Shown: positions 6,832-13,673 of the stretch, in pieces
Position numbering within the stretch: the stretch's first letter is position 1
Layout: each line of letters begins with the position of its first letter
DNA from: Candidatus Moraniibacteriota bacterium
GTDB taxonomy: Bacteria > Patescibacteriota > Minisyncoccia > Moranbacterales > UBA2206
Assembly (NCBI GenBank): GCA_030645735.1
Contig: JAUSNP010000002.1
Coordinates: 1 to 39,999, forward strand
Direction: 5' to 3'
Length of the DNA: 39,999 bases
Made by a program: the position numbers and the translations under genes
The notes under the pieces: model-generated
Databases searched by the model: none
What the model was told of the DNA's origin: nothing
Seen by the model: the letters and a program-made list of their open reading frames with translations, nothing else

Positions 6832-7117
6832 CTAAGGTATCGCTCAAATCTTTCCATTCAGGATTAGACTTTTCAATCAATTCAAGCTTCCAAGCTCTTT
6901 TCCATTTTTTCAATTGTTTTTCTCTATGCAGGGCAGAACTCACATCCTCGCCTTGCTCAAAATAAACTAATTTATCAACATTATATTTTTTCGTAAAACC
7001 ATCTGCCAATTTATTTTTGTGTTCGTAAATTCTTTTGGGTAAGTTGCTTGTCACACCAACATACAAAACTCGGTTTGTTTGGTTAGTTAATATGTAAACA
7101 CAATATTGGTGTTGCAT
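6806..7117 (-). CDS. GIY-YIG domain protein (UPF0213/YhbQ-like)
   Basis: A single-domain GIY-YIG protein. Visible motifs are 'VYILTNQ' (GIY position), 'LYVGVTS' (YIG position), 'LPKRIYEHK' with the family arginine, and 'YFEQ' further on. The track start at 7138 is a TTG within a second palindrome; the ATG at 7117 gives a normal N-terminus of about 103 residues. The C-terminal seven residues are encoded by a dispersed palindromic repeat, so the original end has been replaced or extended. Such small proteins are often annotated as endonucleases, but their role is mostly unproven, and the gene could be horizontally mobile. Confidence 0.85.
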   Translation of the reverse strand: MQHQYCVYILTNQTNRVLYVGVTSNLPKRIYEHKNKLADGFTKKYNVDKLVYFEQGEDVSSALHREKQLKKWKRAWKLELIEKSNPEWKDLSDTLVDSGSRPE

Positions 7118-7126
7118 AAAAAGTAG

Positions 7127-7149
7127 ATCCCGGGTCAAGCCCGGGATGA
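7127..7149. repeat. REP-like palindrome upstream of the GIY-YIG gene
   Basis: GATCCCGGGTCAAGCCCGGGATGACA: arms ATCCCGGG/CCCGGGAT around TCAAG. It resembles, in layout and final ATGACA, the palindrome at the other end of the gene, so the GIY-YIG gene is bracketed by REP-like sequences. Confidence 0.75.
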
Positions 7150-7159
7150 CAATATTTTT

Positions 7160-7504
7160 TTACTCTGTCACAAAATCGAGTTGCTCCTTTGGAATCCCAA
7201 TTGATAAGCCATGTTGTACTGCCAGCTCCCAGGTAGCCTTGTCATCGAGTTTAAATTCAAATTTTTTACCCTTGAAAATAGCGATGATATCATTTCCGCT
7301 CCAAAAATGCATATACCATTTATCCAGTATTAAATTTGATAATTTTTCGATATCGTCCTCAGAAACTATGACAGTAAAAAGGTGCCAGCGATCGGCTGGA
7401 TTTTCATCTTTTGAAATTTTAAACCTAACAATTTCTAAATTATTTAGAATTAAATTATCCGACAAACTTTCTTCAATAATTACGCCTTTATACTTTTTGT
7501 CCAT
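7160..7504 (-). CDS. conserved hypothetical small cytosolic protein (114 aa)
   Basis: I do not know its function. It is a soluble, acidic alpha/beta-looking protein with no signal peptide or membrane helix. The C-terminal half has a pattern I have a vague memory of in small hypothetical proteins of many bacteria ('MHFWSGND', then 'ATWELAVQHGLSIGIPKEQLDF'). It lies 65 bp after lexA on the same strand and could be co-transcribed with it. No DNA-binding or catalytic motif is seen. Confidence 0.7.
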   Translation of the reverse strand: MDKKYKGVIIEESLSDNLILNNLEIVRFKISKDENPADRWHLFTVIVSEDDIEKLSNLILDKWYMHFWSGNDIIAIFKGKKFEFKLDDKATWELAVQHGLSIGIPKEQLDFVTE

Positions 7505-7569
7505 CTTATTATTTTTTTAATAGCTTTTAGTTTCCATTCGCTTTAAATTAGATTGAATTCGCGAGTATA

Positions 7570-8235
7570 TTATAAACTCACATACGCCACAGGCAGAACT
7601 TTTTTGAAGATGCCAGCTACAAGGATTGTGTCGGATTCATCGAGGTAAATCGGCTGATGAACCTTGTTGGTTGATTGTGGGAAAAGACCAATCATGCCAT
7701 GAGGCAATTTTTTGTAACGCTTGATGGTGGCCATACCGTTGATAACGGCTACTACAATTTTCCCTTCATAGTCAGCAGAATTGTCAGCTTTTTCAAAGAC
7801 TACATAATCACCGTCACCAATCCCCTCCTTATTCATTGAATCACCTAAAGCTTTGACCGCAAAAAGCTGGGCTGGATCTTGTTGGCGAAAAAGACTTTTA
7901 GAAATTTGCAAATAACCATCTACGTTGCCATCAGCATAAGCCAAAGCTTCTCCGCAAGAGGCCAACCCATACATAGGCATGGAGAAAATGTTCTCAAAAT
8001 TGGCATAGCTGTCGTTTTCTACCATGAACAACTTCTTGTCAGAATCCCGCTTGATGAGGTCTTTTTTCTCAAGCGCCTCAATCACTTGCATTGTGCCTTT
8101 CAAGCTTCCTACCTCAATTCCACGCTCTTCAAGATGCTTGTGCAACTTGTAGCTAGTTGGATTGCCTCCGCCCTGTTCAATGATTTCCCGAATGGCATCC
8201 AGCACCATCTTTTGTTTTGATGTTAATTTTTCCAT
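7570..8235 (-). CDS. lexA: LexA-like SOS repressor (S24 self-cleaving protease)
   Basis: LexA represses DNA-damage genes and cleaves itself when RecA filaments form. The 221-residue protein has an N-terminal winged helix-turn-helix (about 1-70) and a C-terminal S24 protease domain. Ser133 in 'GDSMN' and Lys172 in 'MATIKRY' are the likely catalytic dyad. The cleavage site appears to be Cys94-Gly95 ('LASCGEA') in place of the usual Ala-Gly; Cys-Gly is the site in UmuD. A strong promoter lies upstream. UmuD is unlikely because a DNA-binding domain is present. Which genes it controls is not visible here. Confidence 0.85.
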   Translation of the reverse strand: MEKLTSKQKMVLDAIREIIEQGGGNPTSYKLHKHLEERGIEVGSLKGTMQVIEALEKKDLIKRDSDKKLFMVENDSYANFENIFSMPMYGLASCGEALAYADGNVDGYLQISKSLFRQQDPAQLFAVKALGDSMNKEGIGDGDYVVFEKADNSADYEGKIVVAVINGMATIKRYKKLPHGMIGLFPQSTNKVHQPIYLDESDTILVAGIFKKVLPVAYVSL

Positions 8236-8271
8236 AGAGTTATATTATTTAATTTTTATTAATCTAATGAT

Positions 8272-8299
8272 ATTCTATCACTTCACTCATCACTGTCAA
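8272..8299 (-). promoter_or_regulatory. lexA promoter
   Basis: Consensus -35 TTGACA (8294-8299) and -10 TAGAAT (8272-8277), 16 bp apart. The spacer is made of GTGA/AGTGA repeats, which could be an operator; no standard SOS box is seen. Confidence 0.65.
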
Positions 8300-8369
8300 C
8301 TCCCCACCCTGTGGATAACTTTAATTCATGCGACATGTGGTATGAAACTTGAAACATCTCCAAAAACAA

Positions 8370-8393
8370 AACAACCCGCCAGAGCGAGTTGTT
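8370..8393 (-). terminator. ftsZ terminator
   Basis: Stem AACAAC-CGC/GCG-GTTGTT, one mismatch; on the minus strand it is followed by TTGTTTTTG. The flanks (ATGAAACTTGAAA / TTTCAAGTTATAT) extend the inverted repeat. Confidence 0.7.
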
Positions 8394-8425
8394 TCATATT
8401 TCAAGTTATATGTTTTGTGCAATTT

Positions 8426-9658
8426 TTATTTCCCCATCTTCCTACGAATAAAGGCTGGGATTTCTAGTTCATCGTCGCTGTCATCATCCAATGATTTTTC
8501 TGAAGCAGAAAAAGCAGGTCTGATTGGTTTCGGTTGAACTTTTTCTTCGATGATCATTTTTGATTCAAATTTTTCTGGAAAAGTTATTCTGGGCATTTCT
8601 TCTTCTGCCTCTTCCATTATGTTTGAAGTGTTTTGTGTGGTTGGCTTCAATTGCGCCACTGTCATGCGAGACATTCTTTCTACTGGAGTTTCTTTCACAC
8701 GATCAGAGTCAAAGCCAGTGGCCACCACTGTAATTTGAACTTCGCCTTTCTTGATAGTTTCATCTACCACCGCTCCGAAAATTACTTTCGCATTTGGATC
8801 AATTGATTCAGTGATGATGTTGGCAGCTTCGTTGATTTCTAACATGGTCAAATCAGATGAACCGCTTACATTGAACAATACGCCCTTAGCGCCATCAATG
8901 GACAGTTCTAACAAAGGACTGTTGATAGCCGCCTTAGCTGCATCAGCTGCGCGGTTTTCTCCAGTTCCGATTCCAATTCCCATCAAAGCTGACCCGCTGT
9001 TAGACATAATCGCCCGCACATCAGCAAAGTCGACATTAACAATTCCGGGTTTGGTAATCAAGTCAGAAATTCCTTGCACGCCTTGTCGAAGCACATCATC
9101 TACAATCTTAAATGAATTGATCAAGGTTGTTTTCTTGTCGATGATTTGCAGAAGCTTATCATTAGGAATCGTGATCAAAGTGTCCACACGTTCTCGCAAA
9201 TTTTCCAAAGCTTCATCAGCAATTGATCTTCTTTGCGCGCCTTCAAAAGTGAAAGGTCGAGTCACCACAGCCACAGTCAAAGCTCCCAGCTCTTTGGCAA
9301 TTTCAGCCACCACTGGTGCTGCGCCTGAACCAGTTCCTCCACCCAAACCACAAGTTACAAAAACCATATCAGCACCTTTCAAAACATCTTGGATTTCATC
9401 ACGAGTTTCTTCGGCAGCTTGTCGTCCAATGTCAGGATTCATTCCAGCCCCGAGTCCTTTGGTCAAATTTTTTCCAATATGAACTTTTTCGCTCGCTTTG
9501 TTATGATGCAAAGCTTGTGAATCAGTGTTGATAGCCACAAACTCCACGCCCTTAACTTTGGCATCGATCATTCTTTCAATCGCATTGCCGCCAGATCCTC
9601 CAACTCCAACAACTTTGATACGCGCGAATGTTTCTACCGGTGGTTTTATTTCTGCCAT
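8426..9658 (-). CDS. ftsZ: cell division GTPase FtsZ
   Basis: FtsZ polymerises into the Z ring at mid-cell. The 410-residue protein has the tubulin signature '[10 protein letters not shown]' (about residues 105-114), the N-terminal '[14 protein letters not shown]' nucleotide-binding loop, and the T7-loop region '[11 protein letters not shown]'. A variable acidic linker (about 325-390) leads to a C-terminal conserved peptide of the IPAFIRRK type that should bind FtsA. It is downstream of ftsA, with a 169-bp gap containing its own promoter, and is followed by a terminator. Confidence 0.97.
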   Translation of the reverse strand: MAEIKPPVETFARIKVVGVGGSGGNAIERMIDAKVKGVEFVAINTDSQALHHNKASEKVHIGKNLTKGLGAGMNPDIGRQAAEETRDEIQDVLKGADMVFVTCGLGGGTGSGAAPVVAEIAKELGALTVAVVTRPFTFEGAQRRSIADEALENLRERVDTLITIPNDKLLQIIDKKTTLINSFKIVDDVLRQGVQGISDLITKPGIVNVDFADVRAIMSNSGSALMGIGIGTGENRAADAAKAAINSPLLELSIDGAKGVLFNVSGSSDLTMLEINEAANIITESIDPNAKVIFGAVVDETIKKGEVQITVVATGFDSDRVKETPVERMSRMTVAQLKPTTQNTSNIMEEAEEEMPRITFPEKFESKMIIEEKVQPKPIRPAFSASEKSLDDDSDDELEIPAFIRRKMGK

Positions 9659-9737
9659 ATGTTTTGATATAAAAAATGAAATTTAATGACTTTTCCACGA
9701 AATTCGAGAGATCCAACCCTCAGTTTCTTAGTAACTA

Positions 9738-9767
9738 AATTTAGCACATATAAATACTATGTGTCAA
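9738..9767 (-). promoter_or_regulatory. possible ftsZ promoter
   Basis: -35 TTGACA (9762-9767) and -10 TAAATT (9738-9743), 18 bp apart, within the ftsA-ftsZ gap. Confidence 0.45.
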
Positions 9768-9827
9768 ATAAGCTATTTTCGTATTTGTTTTATTCTTTAT
9801 TTTATCTCAAACAAGCCATTTGCGACC

Positions 9828-11090
9828 TTATGGCAAAAACTTTCCAATCCATTTTTTCATGCCCTCAATTCCACCACCCATTCCACTAGAAATCGAACCG
9901 GTCAATTTATTTTTCAACATCATTCCGCCACGCGCACTACTGTCGTTTTCCAATCCCCACAAAATCAATCCAATCACCGTTACAAAAGTTGGTTCATCGA
10001 CTTTATCAATCAGTCCTCCCAGTTGCATAGGAAATCCTGTTTGCGCTGGCAAGCCCAAAATATTTTTGGCTAAATCAACTGCGCCTGGAAGTTTCGCCGT
10101 GCCACCAGTCAAAACCACGCCGGCTGGTAAAAGTTTTTCTCGTCCAATCAAGCGCAATTCTTTATTCACCAATGTCAAAATTTCTTCTAAACGCGCTTCG
10201 ATAATTTCTGCCACATGATAACGTGAAACAATACCTTCTTCGTTCGGATCTAATTCAGCTAAATTTATTTCTTCTCGTTTGCCAATTTCTTTTGGCAAAG
10301 CATTGCCATATTCCAATTTGACTCTTTCAGCCACATCAATGGAAGTTCGCAGACCGATGGCGATGTCATTGGTGATGTGGTTGCCACCGATTGGCAAAAT
10401 AGTCGTGTGCAAAAGATCATTTTCTTCAAAAACTGCAATCGAAGTGGTGCCCCCGCCGATATCTACCAAGACCACGCCGAGCTCTTTTTGCCTTTTGGTC
10501 AAAGTGGCTTTAGTGGCAGCCAACGGAGCTAACACGAAATCAGAGATTGCGATGCCAGCCTGCTCAAAACATTTGGTCAAATTTTTAATAAATGGCGTTG
10601 AGCCTTCCACAATCATTGCGTCCACTTCCAAGCGCACGCCATTCATGCCGAGCGGATCTTTGATATTTTTATTATCATCTAATGAATAGGTTTCTGGGAT
10701 AATGTGAATAATTTCTTTGTTGGGTGGAATGGAAATGGCTTGCGCTGCGTTGATCACGCGTTCGATGTCATCTTCGGCCACTTCACCATCAGCACGTCCC
10801 ACTGCAATTACGCCTTTGGAATGTTGTGAGGTGATGTGATTGCCACCAATGCTCACTACGGCTTGACTGACTGCCACGCCTGAAGTTCGCTCAGCTTGTT
10901 CGACTGATTCATTGATAGATTTTGTCGCTTCTTCCAAATCCACAATCACGCCCTTGCGCACGCCAGTAGAATTGGCAAAACCAACTCCGATGATGCGGGG
11001 CTTTTCTTCCTCTGGAAAAATTCGCGCAATGACTGTGCGCACACTTGAAGAGCCAATATCAATTCCAACAATAATATCTCGACTTGCCAT
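9828..11090 (-). CDS. ftsA: cell division protein FtsA (actin-like)
   Basis: FtsA tethers FtsZ to the membrane and recruits the division machinery. The 420-residue protein has actin-family ATP-binding motifs: phosphate 1 'VGIDIGSSSVRTVIAR' (about 7-22), phosphate 2 'VLVDIGGGTTS' (about 205-215), and 'VVLTGGTAKLPG' (about 325-336). The SHS2-type 1C region (about 85-165) is present. The C-terminus ends in 'GIEGMKKWIGKFLP', a likely amphipathic membrane helix. It forms the usual ftsA-ftsZ pair and has a near-consensus promoter upstream. Confidence 0.96.
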   Translation of the reverse strand: MASRDIIVGIDIGSSSVRTVIARIFPEEEKPRIIGVGFANSTGVRKGVIVDLEEATKSINESVEQAERTSGVAVSQAVVSIGGNHITSQHSKGVIAVGRADGEVAEDDIERVINAAQAISIPPNKEIIHIIPETYSLDDNKNIKDPLGMNGVRLEVDAMIVEGSTPFIKNLTKCFEQAGIAISDFVLAPLAATKATLTKRQKELGVVLVDIGGGTTSIAVFEENDLLHTTILPIGGNHITNDIAIGLRTSIDVAERVKLEYGNALPKEIGKREEINLAELDPNEEGIVSRYHVAEIIEARLEEILTLVNKELRLIGREKLLPAGVVLTGGTAKLPGAVDLAKNILGLPAQTGFPMQLGGLIDKVDEPTFVTVIGLILWGLENDSSARGGMMLKNKLTGSISSGMGGGIEGMKKWIGKFLP

Positions 11091-11136
11091 GATGTATGTC
11101 CAAGCTTTATCTTGATTAAAAAATATTCTTTTTAAT

Positions 11137-11165
11137 ATTATATCCTAAAAATATACTAACTGCAA
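11137..11165 (-). promoter_or_regulatory. ftsA promoter
   Basis: -35 TTGCAG (11160-11165), 17-bp spacer, -10 TATAAT (11137-11142). Confidence 0.65.
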
Positions 11166-11169
11166 TTGA

Positions 11170-11532
11170 CTACTTTCCAATCACATACGGAATAAAAATA
11201 ATCAAACCGATAATCACTGCCAAAAGTGACGAAACCAAAACGCTGGCCGCCATCAAATCTTTGATGACTCGCACATAAGGATGCACGCGCGGTTTCAGAA
11301 TGTCGGCAATTCTTTCCATTACTGTGTTCAACAACTCCATTACTAAAACGCCCATAATCACCAAAAACAGCACGATCATTTCGCCCTCAGTGACATGATA
11401 ATAAATCATTGCACCCACCACAAGGAAAGCGAAAATAACTTCATTCTGAAAATTTTTCTCATACCGCAACGCGTAACTCAAACCGCTCACGGCGTGCGTT
11501 AGGCTTCGATAAAAATCTTTTGCTCTTTGCAT
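11170..11532 (-). CDS. dgkA: diacylglycerol/undecaprenol kinase
   Basis: A small integral-membrane kinase that phosphorylates diacylglycerol or, in Gram-positive-type cells, undecaprenol for cell-wall lipid recycling. The 120-residue protein has three predicted membrane helices (about 35-48, 52-70, 95-118). The family signature is seen as 'ELLNTVMERIADI' and 'VIKDLMAASVL'. It lies 6 bp after ybeY, an arrangement found in many bacteria. The substrate (lipid or undecaprenol) cannot be settled from sequence. Confidence 0.9.
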   Translation of the reverse strand: MQRAKDFYRSLTHAVSGLSYALRYEKNFQNEVIFAFLVVGAMIYYHVTEGEMIVLFLVIMGVLVMELLNTVMERIADILKPRVHPYVRVIKDLMAASVLVSSLLAVIIGLIIFIPYVIGK

Positions 11533-11538
11533 AATATT

Positions 11539-11997
11539 TTATGAAATTTTTGTTACTTGTTCTTGAATCCCGAACATCTGGTCGCCATGTGCAAATCCTA
11601 GGAGATGCAGGACACCATGAGAAGTCACATTGACCAATTCTTTTTGCAAATCAAGGTTTTGCTCGACAGCATATTTCTTAATATCATCATAGCACAAAAT
11701 TAACTCGCCCAAAAACAGTTCCTCCTCAGCCACTTTTTGAATTTCCTCAATATTTTCATACTCGCAAAAAGACAAAATGTCGGTCACACTGTCCTTGTCG
11801 CGATTTTCCCGATTGAGTTTTTGCATTTCTGCTTCAGACACCAGCGCCACGCTGATCGAAACAACTTTGTCATCCAAAAATACCTTCCTCTCCTGAACCT
11901 CCCTCACTGCTTCAATTGTTTTTTCCGCGACCACGGCAAAAAAATCATCCGCCAGCGGACTCTCGGTCGTGTTATTGACTTCGATTTGAATTTTCAT
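11539..11997 (-). CDS. ybeY: endoribonuclease YbeY (rRNA maturation)
   Basis: YbeY is a zinc-dependent RNase for 16S rRNA 3'-end maturation and ribosome quality control. The zinc motif HGxLHLxGxxH is seen as 'HGVLHLLGFAHGD' near the C-terminus. Upstream, 'LNRENRDKDSVTDILSF' is the family's conserved N-terminal stretch. From the ATG at 11997 the protein is 152 residues; the track's extension uses a TTG and is not needed. It is 15 bp after a 31-codon membrane ORF and 6 bp before dgkA, so all are probably co-transcribed. Confidence 0.93.
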   Translation of the reverse strand: MKIQIEVNNTTESPLADDFFAVVAEKTIEAVREVQERKVFLDDKVVSISVALVSEAEMQKLNRENRDKDSVTDILSFCEYENIEEIQKVAEEELFLGELILCYDDIKKYAVEQNLDLQKELVNVTSHGVLHLLGFAHGDQMFGIQEQVTKIS

Positions 11998-12012
11998 GCT
12001 TGTGAACGACAA

Positions 12013-12108
12013 TTATTTCTGTAGCACCGTGAACAACGTAAACACAACTGCCAATGTCACCACCAGCAACCCACTCGCCATCACAAGTTTTGATATTTTT
12101 CTAACCAT
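12013..12108 (-). CDS. 31-aa single-pass membrane peptide
   Basis: This ORF is too short for the supplied track. Its product has a basic N-terminus (MVRKISK) followed by about 20 hydrophobic residues (VMASGLLVVTLAVVFTLFTV) and ends LQK. The start lies 7 bp after the Nudix gene's stop, and the stop lies 15 bp before ybeY, so it sits tightly inside the operon and fills the gap almost entirely. No Shine-Dalgarno is seen, as for most genes here, so translational coupling to the Nudix gene is likely if it is real. Function unknown. Confidence 0.5.
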   Translation of the reverse strand: MVRKISKLVMASGLLVVTLAVVFTLFTVLQK

Positions 12109-12115
12109 AAGATAA

Positions 12116-12676
12116 TTATAGCATATTTAACTTTTTCATAGCTAGGAAAAAAGCTGCGATAGAATCACCCGTCCTTATCTCACCTCTTTCAATCATTTTT
12201 ATCACTTCTTCAACTGATAATACTAAAGTTTCAATATCTTCAGAAATATCTTGTTTAGTTATACCATTTTTCTTAACATTTTTCGCTATGTAATAAAAAC
12301 CTCTTCCAATTGCTTTTGTAGCATTCACCTCACATTCTGCAAGCAATTCTATTTTTTCTGCAACATAACCCGTCTCTTCCTCTAATTCACGCCGAGCCGC
12401 ATCTTCAGAAGATTCATTATTATCAATAAAGCCAGCTGGAAATTCAATCATTTCCTTATCAGCGCCATATTTATACTGTTTTACTAAAATAAGTTTATTG
12501 TCTTCGGTTACTGGAACAACTATTGCGATATCCCCTGAGAGCCACAAAAAATAATCATCCATCACTTTCCCATTTGGCAGTTTAACCACATCTTTTCTCA
12601 CCCTAAACCATTTTTCATCCAGTGCCATCTCAGAAGAAATTTTATGCCATTTTTTATTATTATTTTCCATAAACAT
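12116..12676 (-). CDS. Nudix hydrolase (ADP-ribose pyrophosphatase-like)
   Basis: Nudix enzymes cleave nucleoside diphosphate compounds. The Nudix box GX5EX7REUXEEXGU is complete ('GFIDNNESSEDAARRELEEETGY', about residues 85-107), and the N-terminal layout ('WFRVRKDVVKLPNGKVMDDY') resembles ADP-ribose pyrophosphatases. The track's first codon is TTG; ATGs at 12676 and 12670 are more likely starts, giving about 186 residues. It starts just after the yqeY terminator and heads the chain Nudix - membrane peptide - ybeY - dgkA. The exact substrate is not predictable. Confidence 0.85.
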   Translation of the reverse strand: MFMENNNKKWHKISSEMALDEKWFRVRKDVVKLPNGKVMDDYFLWLSGDIAIVVPVTEDNKLILVKQYKYGADKEMIEFPAGFIDNNESSEDAARRELEEETGYVAEKIELLAECEVNATKAIGRGFYYIAKNVKKNGITKQDISEDIETLVLSVEEVIKMIERGEIRTGDSIAAFFLAMKKLNML

Positions 12677-12689
12677 ACTTAGCCTAAAC

Positions 12690-12716
12690 AAAAAGCGGAG
12701 AAAGTCCCCGCTTTTT
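12690..12716 (-). terminator. yqeY terminator
   Basis: Stem AAAAAGCGG/CCGCTTTTT with an internal AGAAAGTCC loop region; on the minus strand it is followed by GTTT. It separates yqeY from the Nudix operon. Confidence 0.75.
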
Positions 12717-12724
12717 GAGTGATA

Positions 12725-13177
12725 TTATTGTAATGATTCTTCAACGATTTTTTTGACGAGGTTGCCGTCGGCTTGACCTTTCAATCTGCCCATGACTGGT
12801 CCCATGACCTTGCCGATGTCAGCTTTGCTTGTCACGCCAGCGGCGGCGATGACTTCAGCCACGATAGCTCGCACTGCGTCTTCGCTCAATTGAGCTGGCA
12901 TGTAGGCCATTAGAATTTCAATTTCTTTCAATTCTTTTTCCGCCAATTCTGGTCGTCCACCTTCTTCATATTGAGTCACGGCGTCTTTTCTTTGTTTGAC
13001 TGCTCGTGAGATGACTTCCATTGATTCTTCGTCAGAAAGTCCGGTTTCCCGTTTCATCTTTTCAATCTCAACATTCTTGATCATTGAATCTAGCATGCGA
13101 AGGACATCGCGTTTTTCAGTTTCGCCCGCCTTCATAGCTGCTTTCAAATCTTCAAATATAGTTTGTTTGAGTGACAT
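12725..13177 (-). CDS. yqeY: GatB/YqeY domain protein
   Basis: This family shares a helical domain with the C-terminus of amidotransferase subunit GatB and may bind tRNA; the role of the stand-alone form is not settled. The 150-residue protein is typical in length. Features are 'RDVLRMLDSMIKNVEIEK', 'SRAVKQRKDAVTQYEEGGR', 'AYMPAQLSED' and 'DIGKVMGPVMGRLKGQADG'. In many genomes it lies next to rpsU, as it does here. It is followed by a clear terminator. Confidence 0.93.
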   Translation of the reverse strand: MSLKQTIFEDLKAAMKAGETEKRDVLRMLDSMIKNVEIEKMKRETGLSDEESMEVISRAVKQRKDAVTQYEEGGRPELAEKELKEIEILMAYMPAQLSEDAVRAIVAEVIAAAGVTSKADIGKVMGPVMGRLKGQADGNLVKKIVEESLQ

Positions 13178-13183
13178 TTATTC

Positions 13184-13275
13184 ATGAAGCATGAAGCTTG
13201 TAACATGAAGCATTTTTTGAAAATATTTTTCGCAAAACCACATTGTTTCAAGTTTCATGTTATATGTTACATGAT
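13184..13275. repeat. inverted repeat between yqeY and rpsU
   Basis: CATGAAGCTTGTAACATGAAGCAT on the left is imperfectly mirrored by CAAGTTTCATGTTATATGTTACATGA on the right. It may act as a terminator or stabilise the mRNA end of rpsU. Confidence 0.5.
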
Positions 13276-13278
13276 TTT

Positions 13279-13533
13279 TTATTTTACCATTTTCTTCTTA
13301 GCGTTTCTAAAGTTTTCGTCATCAAATTTGCCCATTTTTTTCAAACGGTCAACAACTTTTTTGACTTTAGATCGGTACATAGCGCCAGCGCGAAGTTCAG
13401 TCTTGCTCTTTTCTTCCACGCGGAATCGAGTTTTTCTAGCTTTCACTAGGACGCCACTTTGTTGTACGCGACGAGAAAAACGTCTGATTAAACTTTCAGA
13501 TGTTTCTCGGTCTTTCTTTTTTACTTCAATCAT
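13279..13533 (-). CDS. rpsU: 30S ribosomal protein bS21
   Basis: bS21 is a small basic protein on the platform of the 30S subunit. The start at the ATG 13533 is set by a strong Shine-Dalgarno (AAAGGAGG), so the track's first 11 residues are dropped. The 84-residue product starts 'MIEVKKKDRETSESLIRRFSRRV', matching the family, followed by 'RKTRFRVEEKSKTE' and a long basic tail. The excellent ribosome-binding site contrasts with most genes here. Confidence 0.92.
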   Translation of the reverse strand: MIEVKKKDRETSESLIRRFSRRVQQSGVLVKARKTRFRVEEKSKTELRAGAMYRSKVKKVVDRLKKMGKFDDENFRNAKKKMVK

Positions 13534-13558
13534 AAAAATCCTCCTTTCTGTGATACAT

Positions 13559-13625
13559 GTTAACATTTTAGCACGTTAACATTTCAACATCCCAGCAAAA
13601 TTTGCTCAAATGCTAAAATGTTAAC
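13559..13625. promoter_or_regulatory. long inverted repeat upstream of rpsU
   Basis: Perfect 15-bp arms GTTAACATTTTAGCA (13559-13573) and TGCTAAAATGTTAAC (13611-13625), with further nested GTTAAC/CACGTTAAC words. It lies 25 bp upstream of the rpsU start. It may be the hisS terminator, a regulatory leader, or a dispersed repeat. Confidence 0.45.
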
Positions 13626-13673
13626 GTGCTGACGTGAATTGGCAGTATAAACTATTTGCTCGCTAATTGCAAA

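Noticed and set aside
8751-9482. Long 243-aa ORF opposite ftsZ
   Set aside because: Antisense shadow of a well conserved gene; composition is that of reverse-complemented FtsZ codons.
13184-13579. 131-aa plus-strand ORF over rpsU and its flanks
   Set aside because: Antisense to bS21, whose start and Shine-Dalgarno are clear.
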